Shown: positions 39,030 to 47,758 of the stretch, piece by piece
Layout of the letters: every line of letters begins with the position of its first letter
How positions within the stretch are numbered: position 1 is the first letter of the stretch
Source of the DNA: Croceibacterium atlanticum
Lineage (GTDB): Bacteria; Pseudomonadota; Alphaproteobacteria; Sphingomonadales; Sphingomonadaceae
DNA: 64,000 bases
NCBI RefSeq assembly: GCF_001008165.2
Contig: NZ_CP011452.2
Location: 1,364,001 to 1,428,000 of the forward strand
Reading direction: 5' to 3'
Position numbers and translations under genes: made by a program
The notes under the pieces: generated by a model
Database searches by the model: none
Told to the model about the DNA's origin: nothing
What the model saw: the letters and a program-made list of their open reading frames with translations, nothing else

Positions 39030-40025
39030 TTAACGCAGCCAGTCGAAAACCGGCAGCCCCTTCGCTTCCAGCCATTCACGGTTGTAGAGCGAGGAAAGAT
39101 AACGGAATCCGGTATCGCACAATATCGTCGCCACGCGGCTGCCGGGGCCCAGTTTCCTGCCCAGTTCCACCGCACCCGCGACATTGATGCCGGAGGACAG
39201 GCCAAGGCACAGCCCTTCTTCGCGCAGCAGCCGCGCGACCCAGTGCAGCCCTTCTTCGTCCGAAATGCGGAACTGCGTATCGACCGGCGCGCCTTCCAGG
39301 TTGGCGGTGATCCGGCCCTGCCCGATCCCTTCGGCAACGGAACTGCCTTCTGCCCGCAATTCACCGCAGGCATAATATTCATACAGCGCGGCGCCATGCG
39401 GATCGGTGAGCGCGATGGTCACCTTCTCGTCAAATTCCTTGAGGCCCATGCCGACGCCGGCCAGCGTCCCGCCTGTGCCCACGGCGCAGGTAAAGCCATC
39501 GATCTGGCCTTCCATCTGTTCCCAGATTTCCGGGGCCGTGCTTTCGATATGCGCCTTGCGATTGGCGATATTGTCGAACTGGTTGGCCCAGACCGCGCCT
39601 TCCGTCTCTTCCGCCATGCGGCGGCTGGTATGCACGAAATGGCCAGGATTCTTGTAAGGCGCGGCAGGCACCGTCACCAGTTCGGCACCGAGCGCGCGCA
39701 GCGTGTCCATCTTTTCCCGGCTTTGCGTTTCCGGCATGACGATGATCGACTTGTAGCCAAGCGCATTGGCCACCAGCGCAATGCCGATGCCGGTATTGCC
39801 CGCCGTCCCTTCCACGACGGTGCCGCCGGGCTTCAGCAGCCCCTTCGCTTCCGCATCGCGAATGATCCACAGCGCCGCGCGATCCTTCACGGAGGCGCCG
39901 GGATTGGCGAATTCGCACTTGCCCCATATCTCGCATCCGGCCGCCTTGCTGGGGCCTTCAAGAAGCACGAGCGGGGTGTTTCCGATCAGGTCGAGCGAAG
40001 TATTGCAGGGCACAGGGGCAGTCAT
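39030..40025 (-). CDS. cysK: cysteine synthase family (O-acetylserine sulfhydrylase)
   Basis: PLP beta-replacement enzyme combining O-acetylserine with sulfide to give cysteine, the logical end of the cobA-cysH pathway at 6-10 kb. The 331-residue protein has the PLP lysine in NPGASVKDRAAL, the substrate loop EGTAGNTGIGIA and the phosphate-binding GTGGTLAGVGMGL. The loop reads EGTAGNTG rather than the E. coli CysK EPTSGNTG, a variant shared with some cystathionine-beta-synthase-like proteins, so donor specificity is not fully certain. ATG at 40025; an in-frame start 36 bases upstream is not conserved in character. Confidence 0.87.
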   Translation of the reverse strand: MTAPVPCNTSLDLIGNTPLVLLEGPSKAAGCEIWGKCEFANPGASVKDRAALWIIRDAEAKGLLKPGGTVVEGTAGNTGIGIALVANALGYKSIIVMPETQSREKMDTLRALGAELVTVPAAPYKNPGHFVHTSRRMAEETEGAVWANQFDNIANRKAHIESTAPEIWEQMEGQIDGFTCAVGTGGTLAGVGMGLKEFDEKVTIALTDPHGAALYEYYACGELRAEGSSVAEGIGQGRITANLEGAPVDTQFRISDEEGLHWVARLLREEGLCLGLSSGINVAGAVELGRKLGPGSRVATILCDTGFRYLSSLYNREWLEAKGLPVFDWLR

Positions 40026-40103
40026 GCAGCCGGGATTAGGCCCCTTCCCCGCCATTCGCAACGCAGATGCTCTTGGGGCCGGTGAAGATCAGGCTTCGGC
40101 GCC

Positions 40104-40421
40104 TCAATCTTCTTCGGCGATGCGCACCTTCATGCCGTCCAGCTCGTCCGTGAAGGGGATCTGGCAGGACAGGCGGGAATTCTCGTCACGATGCTCGCTG
40201 GAATCGAGCAGGTCGTCCTCGTCCTCGCTCATCGCCGGCAGCTTGTCCTTGAAGGCCGGGTCCACATGGACATGGCAGGTGGCGCAGGAACAGCAGCCGC
40301 CGCACAGGGCCAGCAATTCATCGAACCCGTTGTCGCGAACGACTTCCATCACGGTCAGGCCGCTATCGGCTTCGACGGTACGTTCTTCCCCATCACGGGT
40401 AACGACTAACAGCTTGGGCAT
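40104..40421 (-). CDS. [2Fe-2S] ferredoxin, adrenodoxin/putidaredoxin type
   Basis: A 105-residue electron carrier. Cluster ligands are in [14 protein letters not shown] (first Cys plus the C-x5-C-x2-C pattern) and the distal LSCQIPF cysteine; the acidic [13 protein letters not shown] segment is typical of the partner-binding helix. This class serves P450s, Fe-S assembly or dioxygenases. It is 78 bases upstream of cysK. Whether it feeds the CysJ-less sulfite reductase at 7 kb is untested. Confidence 0.9.
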   Translation of the reverse strand: MPKLLVVTRDGEERTVEADSGLTVMEVVRDNGFDELLALCGGCCSCATCHVHVDPAFKDKLPAMSEDEDDLLDSSEHRDENSRLSCQIPFTDELDGMKVRIAEED

Positions 40422-40489
40422 GGTGTAGCTTCCTTTCCGGCGCCGGGCTGCTACGTGCTGAGCTGCATTTTGGCAAGCGGGTGAAACAG

Positions 40490-41107
40490 ATGGGCCTTTC
40501 CGCCGATCAGATCATATCCGGCCTGGACAGCGTGGCCGCCGCCGAGCCGGCAATCGCCCGCGCGCTGGAACGCGTCGGCTATCCCGAACCGCGCATTCGC
40601 GAACGCGGCTATCGCACGCTTTTGCGCACGATTGTGGGGCAGCAGGTCAGTGTCGCCGCCGCCGCCAGCGTGTGGCGCAAGCTGGAAGATGCGCTGGGCG
40701 CGGACATGCCGCCGGAGGTTCTGCTCGCTGCCGATTTCGACGCCTTGCGAGCTTGCGGACTGTCGCGGCAGAAGCAGGGTTATGCGCGTTCGTTATGCGA
40801 ATTGGTCGCTTCCGGCGAACTGGATCTGCACCAATTGCCCAGGGATGACGAGGATGCGATTGCCCAGCTGACGCGAATCAAGGGAATCGGCCGCTGGTCG
40901 GCGGAGATATATCTTCTCTTTGCGGAGGGGCGGCCGGATATCTGGCCCGCGGGCGATCTGGCAGTGCAGGCAGGCATCGCCCGGATATTGGGCCTGGCAG
41001 AACGGCCAGCCGAAAAGGAAACCCGCGCCATGGCGGAAAAATGGCGCCCCCATCGCGGTGCAATCGCCATCCTGACCTGGCATTGCTACAACAATGCCGC
41101 GCTATAG
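40490..41107 (+). CDS. DNA-3-methyladenine glycosylase (AlkA-like, HhH-GPD)
   Basis: Base-excision DNA glycosylase for alkylated purines. The 205-residue product is a minimal AlkA form without the N-terminal TBP-like domain: [17 protein letters not shown] near the start, the helix-hairpin-helix [18 protein letters not shown] at about 128-145, and the catalytic aspartate in [14 protein letters not shown] at 40490 is used; a GTG three codons upstream is an equal candidate. Divergent from the ferredoxin gene, so 40422-40489 probably holds both promoters. Confidence 0.88.
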   Translation: MGLSADQIISGLDSVAAAEPAIARALERVGYPEPRIRERGYRTLLRTIVGQQVSVAAAASVWRKLEDALGADMPPEVLLAADFDALRACGLSRQKQGYARSLCELVASGELDLHQLPRDDEDAIAQLTRIKGIGRWSAEIYLLFAEGRPDIWPAGDLAVQAGIARILGLAERPAEKETRAMAEKWRPHRGAIAILTWHCYNNAAL

Positions 41108-41209
41108 CCTGTTCGACGAAGGCCCTTCAGCAATCTGCCGAAGCGGCTTTGAATCGGGCGATCAGGCGCCTACCTTTTCCCTCATGACATTATCCCGGAG
41201 GGGAACGAC

Positions 41210-43282
41210 ATGAAACGGTCGACAAGATTTTTGGCCTCGATCGGGGTGGCTGCCGGACTGACGGCGGCCGCCCATGCGAGCGAAGGAGATAGAATGAACG
41301 CCAGCACCACCAATCCGGCCACCGCAGCGCAAGCCGTGGCGTCCGTCCCGCTGATCCCGCGGGATGCGCTTTACGGCAATCCGACCCGGCAAGCGGGGCA
41401 GGTGAGCCCGGACGGCGAATGGCTGAGCTGGCTGGCCCCGCATGAGGGTGTGATGAATGTCTGGCTTGCCCCGGCCAGCGATCCCAATTCCGCGAGGCGG
41501 ATGACCAGTTCCACCAGCCGGCCCATCCCGCAATATTTCTGGGCGCCGGATTCCGGCAGCCTGCTCTACGTCCAGGACAAGGGCGGAGACGAAAACTACC
41601 TGCTCTACCAGGTGGATGTCGAAACAGGGGAAGAACGGACGCTGACCCCTTTCGAGAATACGCGCGTTTCGATCGTCGGCTCTTCCAACACCATCAAGGA
41701 CAAGGTGCTGATCGGCCTGAACAATCGCGATCCGCGCTTCCATGATGTCTATCTTCTGGACCTGAACAGCGGCGAACTGGAACTGGTGCTGGAGAACAAT
41801 GCCTATGCCGGGTTCCTGGCCGACGACACGCTGACACTGCGCTGGGCGTTGCAGCAGAATGCGGCGGGCGGCACCGACATGTTTGAAATCACGGATGGCG
41901 AAGTGGCGGAAACCCCGCGCGAAAGCACCACGATGGAAGACGCGCTGACCACCAGCGTCGCCGGCTATACGACCGATGGCAAGACGCTGTACTGGCTGGA
42001 TTCGCGCGGCCGCGACACGGCCGCCCTGATTGCCGAAAATACCGAAACCGGCGAAAAGCGCATTATCGCGGAAAGCGACAAGGCGGATATCGGCGGCACG
42101 ATGTCGGATACGAAGACGGGAGAGGTGCAGGCCTATTCCGTCTATTACACGACCAATGAATGGACCTTCCTCGATCCGGAGATCGAGGCCGCCTATAACT
42201 GGCTGGATGAACGGCTGGAGGGCGATTTCGGCGTCCAGTCGCGGACGGAAGACGACACGAAATGGGTCGTGTGGAACGATCCGCTGGTCGAACCGAGCAA
42301 GGTCTATCTCTATGACCGTCCGGCCGCCACGCTGACCGAATTCTATGCCACCCGGCCTGAACTGGTCGGCGCGCCCTTGCAACCGATGCATCCGCTGGAA
42401 ATCAAGGCGCGCGACGGGCTGACGCTGGTCAGCTACCTCACCCTCCCACCCGAAAGCGATCCGGATGCCGATGGCGTTCCGTCCGAACCCGTGCCGATGG
42501 TGTTGCTGGTTCACGGCGGCCCCTGGGCGCGTGATGGATATGGTTTCAACCGCGCGCATCAATGGCTGGCCAATCGCGGCTATGCGGTGATGAGCGTGAA
42601 TTTCCGCGGCTCCACCGGCTTCGGCAAGAACTTCATCAATGCCGGCAATCTGGAATGGGCCGGCACAATGCATGACGATCTGATCGATGCCGTGAACTGG
42701 GCCGTGGACAAGGGCGTGGCGCAGAAGGACAATGTTGCCATCATGGGCGGATCCTATGGCGGCTATGCCACTCTGGTAGGCCTGACTTTCACGCCTGAAA
42801 CCTTTGCCTGCGGCGTGGACATTGTCGGCCCGTCCAATCTCGAAACCCTGCTGGAAACCATCCCGCCTTACTGGGAACCGCTGGTGAAGCAGTTCCATGA
42901 ACGGATGGGCAATCCGGAAACCGAAGAAGGCCTGGCCCTGCTCAAGGAACGCAGCCCGCTCTACAAGGCGAATGAAATCACCAAGCCGCTGCTGATCGGC
43001 CAGGGCGCGAACGATCCGCGCGTGAAGCAGGCTGAAAGCGATCAGATCGTGAGCGCCATGCAGGAAGCGGGCATTCCCGTCACCTATGTGCTGTTCCCCG
43101 ATGAAGGCCACGGTTTCCGGCGTCCGGAAAACAACATCGCCTTCAACGCGGTGGCGGAAAATTTCCTCGCCACCTGCCTTGGCGGCCGGGCCGAACCGAT
43201 CGGCGACACTCTGGGCAAATCCACGGCCGAAATCGTGACCGGCGCGGAAAATGTGCAGGGGCTGCAGGTCCCGGTGGAGTAA
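41210..43282 (+). CDS. secreted S9-family (prolyl-oligopeptidase type) peptidase
   Basis: A 690-residue exported serine peptidase. The signal peptide (MKRSTRFLASIGVAAGLTAAAHAS) leads into a beta-propeller region at about 45-390 with repeated WxxPxS-type blades. The C-terminal alpha/beta-hydrolase follows: VLLVHGGPWARDGYGF oxyanion segment, nucleophile Ser515 in GGSYGGYA, Asp602 in GANDPRV and His634 in DEGHGF. The full catalytic triad is present. It is likely periplasmic acyl-aminoacyl or dipeptidyl peptidase; exact specificity cannot be read from sequence. Monocistronic, followed by a GC-rich hairpin at 43303-43322 and a palindromic repeat. Confidence 0.93.
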   Translation: MKRSTRFLASIGVAAGLTAAAHASEGDRMNASTTNPATAAQAVASVPLIPRDALYGNPTRQAGQVSPDGEWLSWLAPHEGVMNVWLAPASDPNSARRMTSSTSRPIPQYFWAPDSGSLLYVQDKGGDENYLLYQVDVETGEERTLTPFENTRVSIVGSSNTIKDKVLIGLNNRDPRFHDVYLLDLNSGELELVLENNAYAGFLADDTLTLRWALQQNAAGGTDMFEITDGEVAETPRESTTMEDALTTSVAGYTTDGKTLYWLDSRGRDTAALIAENTETGEKRIIAESDKADIGGTMSDTKTGEVQAYSVYYTTNEWTFLDPEIEAAYNWLDERLEGDFGVQSRTEDDTKWVVWNDPLVEPSKVYLYDRPAATLTEFYATRPELVGAPLQPMHPLEIKARDGLTLVSYLTLPPESDPDADGVPSEPVPMVLLVHGGPWARDGYGFNRAHQWLANRGYAVMSVNFRGSTGFGKNFINAGNLEWAGTMHDDLIDAVNWAVDKGVAQKDNVAIMGGSYGGYATLVGLTFTPETFACGVDIVGPSNLETLLETIPPYWEPLVKQFHERMGNPETEEGLALLKERSPLYKANEITKPLLIGQGANDPRVKQAESDQIVSAMQEAGIPVTYVLFPDEGHGFRRPENNIAFNAVAENFLATCLGGRAEPIGDTLGKSTAEIVTGAENVQGLQVPVE

Positions 43283-43340
43283 GGCCAACCGGCTGCGCCA
43301 TTGCGGGGGTTCCGGCCCCCGCGGTGGCCTGAACTCTTTC

Positions 43341-43424
43341 GTCATTCCCGCGCAGGCGGGAATCCAGCGGGTTTGGCAATCGTTGCGCAGATCCGCCCTG
43401 GATCCCCGCCTGCGCGGGGATGAC
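43341..43424. repeat. inverted pair of palindromic intergenic repeats
   Basis: Two copies of a palindromic unit face each other. The left arm (43341-43366) reads GTCATTCCCGCGCAGGCGGG then AATCCA; the right arm (43399-43424) is its near-perfect reverse complement ending GCGCGGGGATGAC. Each arm is itself palindromic (CCCGC..GCGGG). A third partial copy, GCGCGGGGATGAC, sits at 43468-43480. The layout is that of REP/BIME-like elements between convergent genes; it could form a cruciform or stabilise transcript 3' ends. Confidence 0.8.
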
Positions 43425-43493
43425 TAGGTTGGGGATATACCCCCCAGAACGAGAGGGGTGTAAAAGCGCGCGGGGATGACGAAGGACGACGGA

Positions 43494-43787
43494 CTATCCC
43501 AGCAGCGCGTCAATCGCCTGCGCGGCCTTCACGTCGCGCTGTGACAATCCGCCCGCATCATGCGTGGTGAGCGTTATCTCCACCCGATTATAGACATTCG
43601 ACCATTCGGGATGGTGGTTCTGGCTTTCGGCGATCAGCGCCACGCGGGTCATGAATCCAAAGGCTTCCGAAAAATCGCGAAACTTGAACCGGCGTTCTAT
43701 CGCCAACCCGTCTTCGCGCAGGCTCCATCCGGAAAGATCGGCCAGGGCTTCATCGCGTTCGGTTTCGGTCAATTGCGGCACGGCCAT
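43494..43787 (-). CDS. phhB: 4a-hydroxytetrahydrobiopterin dehydratase (PCD/DCoH)
   Basis: A 97-residue pterin-4a-carbinolamine dehydratase, recycling the cofactor of phenylalanine hydroxylase or acting in molybdopterin-related chemistry. The active-site signature is intact: [43 protein letters not shown] includes the HHPEW histidines and the THD motif. The ATG at 43787 has an AAGGAG site; upstream in-frame extension runs through the divergent ccmA and is rejected. No phhA is visible in the window. Confidence 0.93.
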   Translation of the reverse strand: MAVPQLTETERDEALADLSGWSLREDGLAIERRFKFRDFSEAFGFMTRVALIAESQNHHPEWSNVYNRVEITLTTHDAGGLSQRDVKAAQAIDALLG

Positions 43788-43842
43788 ATCGGATCGCTCC
43801 TTCGCTTGTCGGTTTGCATAGCTTGCACTAACGCACGGGCCT

Positions 43843-44433
43843 ATGGAAACGTGCCGTCTCACTGCGTCGGAACTGGCATGCCGCCGCGGCGAGCGGTTGC
43901 TGTTTCGCGGGCTGTCGCTGGATCTGGCGCCAGGCGCCGCCCTGCAGGTGGCCGGGCCGAACGGGACCGGCAAGTCCAGCCTGATCCGCATCCTGGCAGG
44001 ATTGCTGCGTCCCTTTGCCGGCACGGTCGAACGGCAGGGCGCAATCGGATTGCTGGACGAAAAACCCGCGCTTGACGAAGACCAGCCGCTGGAACGCGCG
44101 CTGGCATTCTGGAACGCGATCGACGGCGACGGCGACGGCGGCGCCTCCGCGGCGCCCCGCAAGCTGGGGCTGGACAGCCTGCTGGATGTCCCCGTCCGCT
44201 ATCTCTCCACCGGCCAGCGCAAAAGGGCTGCCCTCGCCCGGCTGATCGGCCAGCGCGCGCCGATCTGGCTGCTGGACGAACCGCTGAACGGGCTGGACCG
44301 TGAAGCGACGGGCGCCTGCGTGGAACTGGTGGCGGATCATTGTGCTGCGGGGGGAATCGCCCTGATCGCATCGCACCAGCATTTCGATCTGCCCGGCCTG
44401 ACTGAATTCGTGCTGGAGGATTATGCGGCATGA
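43843..44433 (+). CDS. ccmA: heme exporter ATP-binding protein CcmA
   Basis: ABC ATPase of the cytochrome c maturation system I, releasing CcmE-bound heme. The 196-residue protein has Walker [10 protein letters not shown] at 38-46, the signature [11 protein letters not shown] at 121-131, Walker [12 protein letters not shown] at 142-152 and the switch His in SHQHFD. It overlaps ccmB by 4 bases (ATGA). A short Asp/Gly repeat (DGDGDGG) at about 94-100 is a small insertion. Confidence 0.94.
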   Translation: METCRLTASELACRRGERLLFRGLSLDLAPGAALQVAGPNGTGKSSLIRILAGLLRPFAGTVERQGAIGLLDEKPALDEDQPLERALAFWNAIDGDGDGGASAAPRKLGLDSLLDVPVRYLSTGQRKRAALARLIGQRAPIWLLDEPLNGLDREATGACVELVADHCAAGGIALIASHQHFDLPGLTEFVLEDYAA

Positions 44434-45089
44434 AGGCGCTGTGGGCCATCCTGCGGCGCGACCTGTCGCTGCTGCTGCCGGGCGGGCGGCGCGGCGGATC
44501 CTTGCTGCCCCTGCTGTTCTTCCTTGCCGTGGGGATGCTCTATCCATTCGCGGTCGGCCCCGATCCCGTCATGCTGGCCCGCACGGGTGGCGGCGTGATC
44601 TGGGTGGCCGCCCTGCTCGCTTCCATCCTCCCGCTCGACAAGCTGCTGGCCGCCGATATCGAACGGGGATTTTTCGACCAGTGGAGCCTGCGCGGCATTT
44701 CGGAAGAGGCGGTGATTGCCATGCGCCTTCTCGCCCATTGGCTGAGTTTCGGCCCGCCGCTGATGCTGGCGGCCGTGCCCGCAGCCGCCCTGCTGGGCAT
44801 TTCGGGCGAAACATTGCGGATTGTCGAGCTGGGCCTGCTGGCCGGCACACCCGGCCTGGCCGCAATCGGCATCATCATATCCGCGCTGACAGTGGGCCTG
44901 CGCGGGGGCGCGGCGCTTTCCGGCCTGATGGTCATACCGCTGGCCGTGCCCCTGCTGGTTTTCGGCGCGGGCAGCCTTTCAACCGGCGGCGAAGGCGGCC
45001 TTGCCCTGACCGGCGCGATCAGCCTGCTGCTGGTCGCCATCGCGCCTTTTGCGGGGGGCGCCGCGATCAGAGCATCGCGGGAGGGTTGA
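44430..45089 (+). CDS. ccmB: heme exporter membrane protein CcmB
   Basis: A 219-residue permease with about six helices, the CcmA partner. The N-terminus LWAILRRDLSLLLPGGRRGGSLLPLLFF, WVAALLASILPLDKLLAADIERG and the middle segment RLLAHWLSFGPPLMLAAVPAAALLG are typical. ccmC does not follow, so the rest of the Ccm system must be elsewhere. The last 23 bases overlap, antisense, the small gene at 45067-45225. Confidence 0.93.
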   Translation: MKALWAILRRDLSLLLPGGRRGGSLLPLLFFLAVGMLYPFAVGPDPVMLARTGGGVIWVAALLASILPLDKLLAADIERGFFDQWSLRGISEEAVIAMRLLAHWLSFGPPLMLAAVPAAALLGISGETLRIVELGLLAGTPGLAAIGIIISALTVGLRGGAALSGLMVIPLAVPLLVFGAGSLSTGGEGGLALTGAISLLLVAIAPFAGGAAIRASREG

Positions 45090-45225
45090 GCTTCCGCCGC
45101 TTCCTCTTTTCCGATCCCGCCGGTGCGCCGACCACTATGGACACGGTGCCATCCGGCGCCACTTCCACGCGGTAATCCTGCAGGCCTGCCTGTTTTGCGG
45201 CATTTATCGCGCGCAGCACATCCAT
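45067..45225 (-). CDS. small conserved-looking protein (52 aa), unknown
   Basis: MDVLRAINAAKQAGLQDY followed by RVEVAPDGTVSIVVG and a basic tail (EKRKRRKLNPP). The alternating pattern after the helix (YRVEVAPDGTVSIVV) looks like a real beta-hairpin fold. It resembles short proteins that precede tyrosine-recombinase genes in alphaproteobacterial islands, but no integrase follows here. Instead it runs antisense into the end of ccmB. ATG at 45225; the frame is open farther upstream but the added residues look non-coding. It may be a remnant of a lost element. Confidence 0.45.
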   Translation of the reverse strand: MDVLRAINAAKQAGLQDYRVEVAPDGTVSIVVGAPAGSEKRKRRKLNPPAML

Positions 45226-45654
45226 CTGGCGCCAGCATGTCCTGCGTCGCCCGGGATCACCGATTTTCGATTGTGGTTCCGGCATCATGACAAAGCCCGG
45301 CACGCTGCCTGTTGTCGCGCAAACCTGCATATCGCGCAGAATCTGCGACCGAACCTGAATAGGGTTCCCCCACCCTCCAGGATTCCTGGCCCGGATAGCA
45401 ATAAGCTGTTCCACCCCTGTTTGCCATGACCCGCCGATTGACCCGGCGTGGACTGGCTGCCTCTCCTGCGCGGAGAATAAGCCCAAGGCGCGGCAAGGCG
45501 CAAGCTGGATAAATCATGGCGGACAGCAGCCAGTCGCTCACCTCGCCCATCACCTCGCAGTGACACAAATTACTACATTTTTGCCATTGAAGTTCGTGGC
45601 CGGATCGCCTCTCGGGATCTTGAGAAGAATTAGCAGTAAGCACCGGGTCCCGAT
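45226..45654. other. about 430 bp with no recognisable gene
   Basis: Lies between the small minus-strand ORF and the sulfotransferase gene. Only short overlapping ORFs without coding character are present. Base composition is locally more AT-rich around 45555-45640 than in the flanking genes, which may hold the sulfotransferase promoter. No tRNA, repeat or terminator is evident. Confidence 0.5.
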
Positions 45655-47142
45655 TTGCCTGACAATCCGAGAAAACCCGGCACGGCCGCCGCCAGCCCTC
45701 GCGCGGCGATCGCACTGGTCCAGCAATTGGGCCCTGCGATCCAGCAGCAGGATCGGGCCCGCATAGTGGGTCTGGTCCGGCAATTGATCGAACTGCGCGC
45801 ACCCATGGGCCAGCAATGGCAGCAATTGGCGCAGATCATGGCGGAAAATGGCGAAGTCCGCCTGGCGAAAAATGCCATGGCCCTGTTGGTCGAAAGCGCC
45901 GGAAACCAGCCTGCGGCCCGATATGCACAGGCCGGTTTCCTGTCCCAGATGGGCGATTGGGCCGGCGCCCATTCGCTGCTGGCCAGCCTGCCACCGGACG
46001 AACCAAGCCCCCTTGCCCACGCCTATAGCCGGGGCACCTCAGCGCTGTATCTCGGCAAGGCGGAAGAAGCCCGCGAACAGCTGGAACGGGCCGCATCGCA
46101 AAGCCCGGAAACGGGCCAGATCTGGCTGTCTCTGGCCACGCTCACCGATTTTGCGGGGGATGCGGATCTGGCCGAAAGGATCATCGCACGGGAAAAGGCG
46201 ATGGCGGCCGCACCGCCTGCGGAACGCGGCGCATATTATTACGCGCTGGGGAAGGTTCACGCGGACCGCGGTGAATATGCGCCTGCCGGGCACGCATTCA
46301 TGCGCGGCGCGCGGGATCTGCGATCGGGGCTGCGATATGATCGTGACCGGGACCGCCAGATGGCCGAAGATGCGGTGGACGGATATGATGCGGACTGGAT
46401 CGCCGACATGGCCCGCCGGCAAAGCGAAGCCACGGACCGATCCATATTCGTGATCGGCCTGCCGCGTTCGGGCACCACGCTGGTCGAACAGATCCTGACC
46501 AGCCACAGCGCGGTTTGCGACGGGGGAGAGATCAACCGGCTGAGCCTTCTGGTGAATGAAGCGCACGGCCTGCGTGCCTCCGCACTCGATAGCTATGTGA
46601 CAAGGAAGGGCATCGATGAACCGGCCCGCCTCTGGCGGCACTGGATCGACGAACGGTTCCCCCAAGCAGGAAGGATCGTGGACAAGACGCCGCATAACAG
46701 CAGGCTGGCCGGGATCGCCGCCGCGCTTCTGCCGGAAGCTCCGCTGATCTGGATGACGCGCGATCCGCTGGACTGCGCCTGGTCCTGTTTCCGCACCTGT
46801 TTCATGCAGACCCAGTCGTGGAGCTATGATCTGGAGGATATCGCCTTCCATTTCAGGCTGGAGGAACAATTGCTGGCCCATTGGCGGGGCGTTCTGGGCG
46901 ACAGGCTGCTGGTCGTTCCCTATGAGGAACTGGTGACGGAGCCTGAACAGTGGACCCGCACCATCCTGACCCATTGCGGGCTGGCGGAAGAACCGCAGGT
47001 CTTCGCCCCGCATGAAAGCAAAAGGGCGGTAACGACATCCAGCGTGATGCAGGTTCGCCGGCCGATCAACCGCAAGGCAATCGGCGCAGCGGAACCCTAT
47101 CGCGAATTCATGCAGCCTTTCATCGACGCTTACGGGAAGTAG
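45655..47142 (+). CDS. TPR-containing sulfotransferase
   Basis: A 495-residue protein. The N-terminal half (about 1-250) is helical TPR-like (LVRQLIELRAPMGQQWQQLAQIM, SRGTSALYLGKAEEAREQLERAAS). The C-terminal half is a Sulfotransfer_3-type PAPS-binding domain with the 5'-phosphosulfate loop FVIGLPRSGTTLVEQIL at about 263-279 and IVDKTPHNSRLAGI. WMTRDPLDCAWSCFRTCF is the 3'-phosphate-binding region. The start is the TTG at 45655 without a clear ribosome site, so the true start may be internal. Substrate unknown; related genes modify cell-surface polymers or peptides. Confidence 0.82.
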   Translation: MPDNPRKPGTAAASPRAAIALVQQLGPAIQQQDRARIVGLVRQLIELRAPMGQQWQQLAQIMAENGEVRLAKNAMALLVESAGNQPAARYAQAGFLSQMGDWAGAHSLLASLPPDEPSPLAHAYSRGTSALYLGKAEEAREQLERAASQSPETGQIWLSLATLTDFAGDADLAERIIAREKAMAAAPPAERGAYYYALGKVHADRGEYAPAGHAFMRGARDLRSGLRYDRDRDRQMAEDAVDGYDADWIADMARRQSEATDRSIFVIGLPRSGTTLVEQILTSHSAVCDGGEINRLSLLVNEAHGLRASALDSYVTRKGIDEPARLWRHWIDERFPQAGRIVDKTPHNSRLAGIAAALLPEAPLIWMTRDPLDCAWSCFRTCFMQTQSWSYDLEDIAFHFRLEEQLLAHWRGVLGDRLLVVPYEELVTEPEQWTRTILTHCGLAEEPQVFAPHESKRAVTTSSVMQVRRPINRKAIGAAEPYREFMQPFIDAYGK

Positions 47143-47143
47143 C

Positions 47144-47644
47144 TTGTCCCCGGCCGTGCGATACCCGATGCCGGGCGTCATGATCTCCCCAGCCCGGTTC
47201 GCGCATTTGCTGCAACGGCAATTCCCGGCTGCAATCACCACCGGGCCGGACGGGCTGGACGCACTACAATCAGCGAAAGGCGCCTATTTGCTGGCAATCC
47301 GGCTGGCGCGTCCGGTCATCGCATTTCCGGGCGGGGCGGACTGCATGCTTGCGCCCGGCTGGTATGCCTATGCCGGGAGTGCAAATGGCCCCGGTGGCAT
47401 CAAGGCACGATTGGCGCGGCATTTCCGGGCAGAAAAGAAACCGCATTGGCACGTGGACAGGCTGACGCTCGCTGCCGAGCGGATGTTCGCGCTGGCCTTT
47501 CCCGGCGGCAAGGAATGCGCGATCATTGTCGCGCTTCTGGGCGACACGCATTTCGCCGTCATCGCACCGGGCTTCGGCAGCAGCGATTGCCGCCAATGTC
47601 CGGCGCACCTGCTCCGCTTCGATGCGCATCCGCCGCGCGGGTAA
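47144..47644 (+). CDS. DUF123 GIY-YIG-like nuclease-related protein
   Basis: A 166-residue protein of the DUF123 family, a GIY-YIG-related domain often attached to or near endonuclease III. The core is KGAYLLAIRLARPVIA, LAPGWYAYAGSANGPGGIKARLARHFR, KPHWHVDRLT and a C-terminal CRQCPAHLLRF with a cysteine pair. The start is uncertain: TTG at 47144 has a GGGAAG site four bases upstream, while ATGs at 47168 and 47180 also fit and the conserved core begins later. It follows the sulfotransferase stop by one base. Confidence 0.75.
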   Translation: MSPAVRYPMPGVMISPARFAHLLQRQFPAAITTGPDGLDALQSAKGAYLLAIRLARPVIAFPGGADCMLAPGWYAYAGSANGPGGIKARLARHFRAEKKPHWHVDRLTLAAERMFALAFPGGKECAIIVALLGDTHFAVIAPGFGSSDCRQCPAHLLRFDAHPPRG

Positions 47645-47758
47645 CAACTGCCTTCCCCTGGGGAACCGCCGTGCACCGTCACCCGGTTGGTTGCAAAGCT
47701 GCTGGAATATATGTCTTCTTGCAGTATCCTGACTGCGATTTGATCAGGAGGGAGAGGC

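Noticed and set aside
43303-43322. GCGGGGG/CCCCCGC hairpin after the S9 peptidase as an intrinsic terminator
   Set aside because: The stem is perfect but no T-run follows, so I did not list it as a confident terminator.
41162-43345. 727-codon minus-strand ORF opposite the S9 peptidase
   Set aside because: Antisense shadow of a gene with a complete Ser-Asp-His triad and signal peptide.
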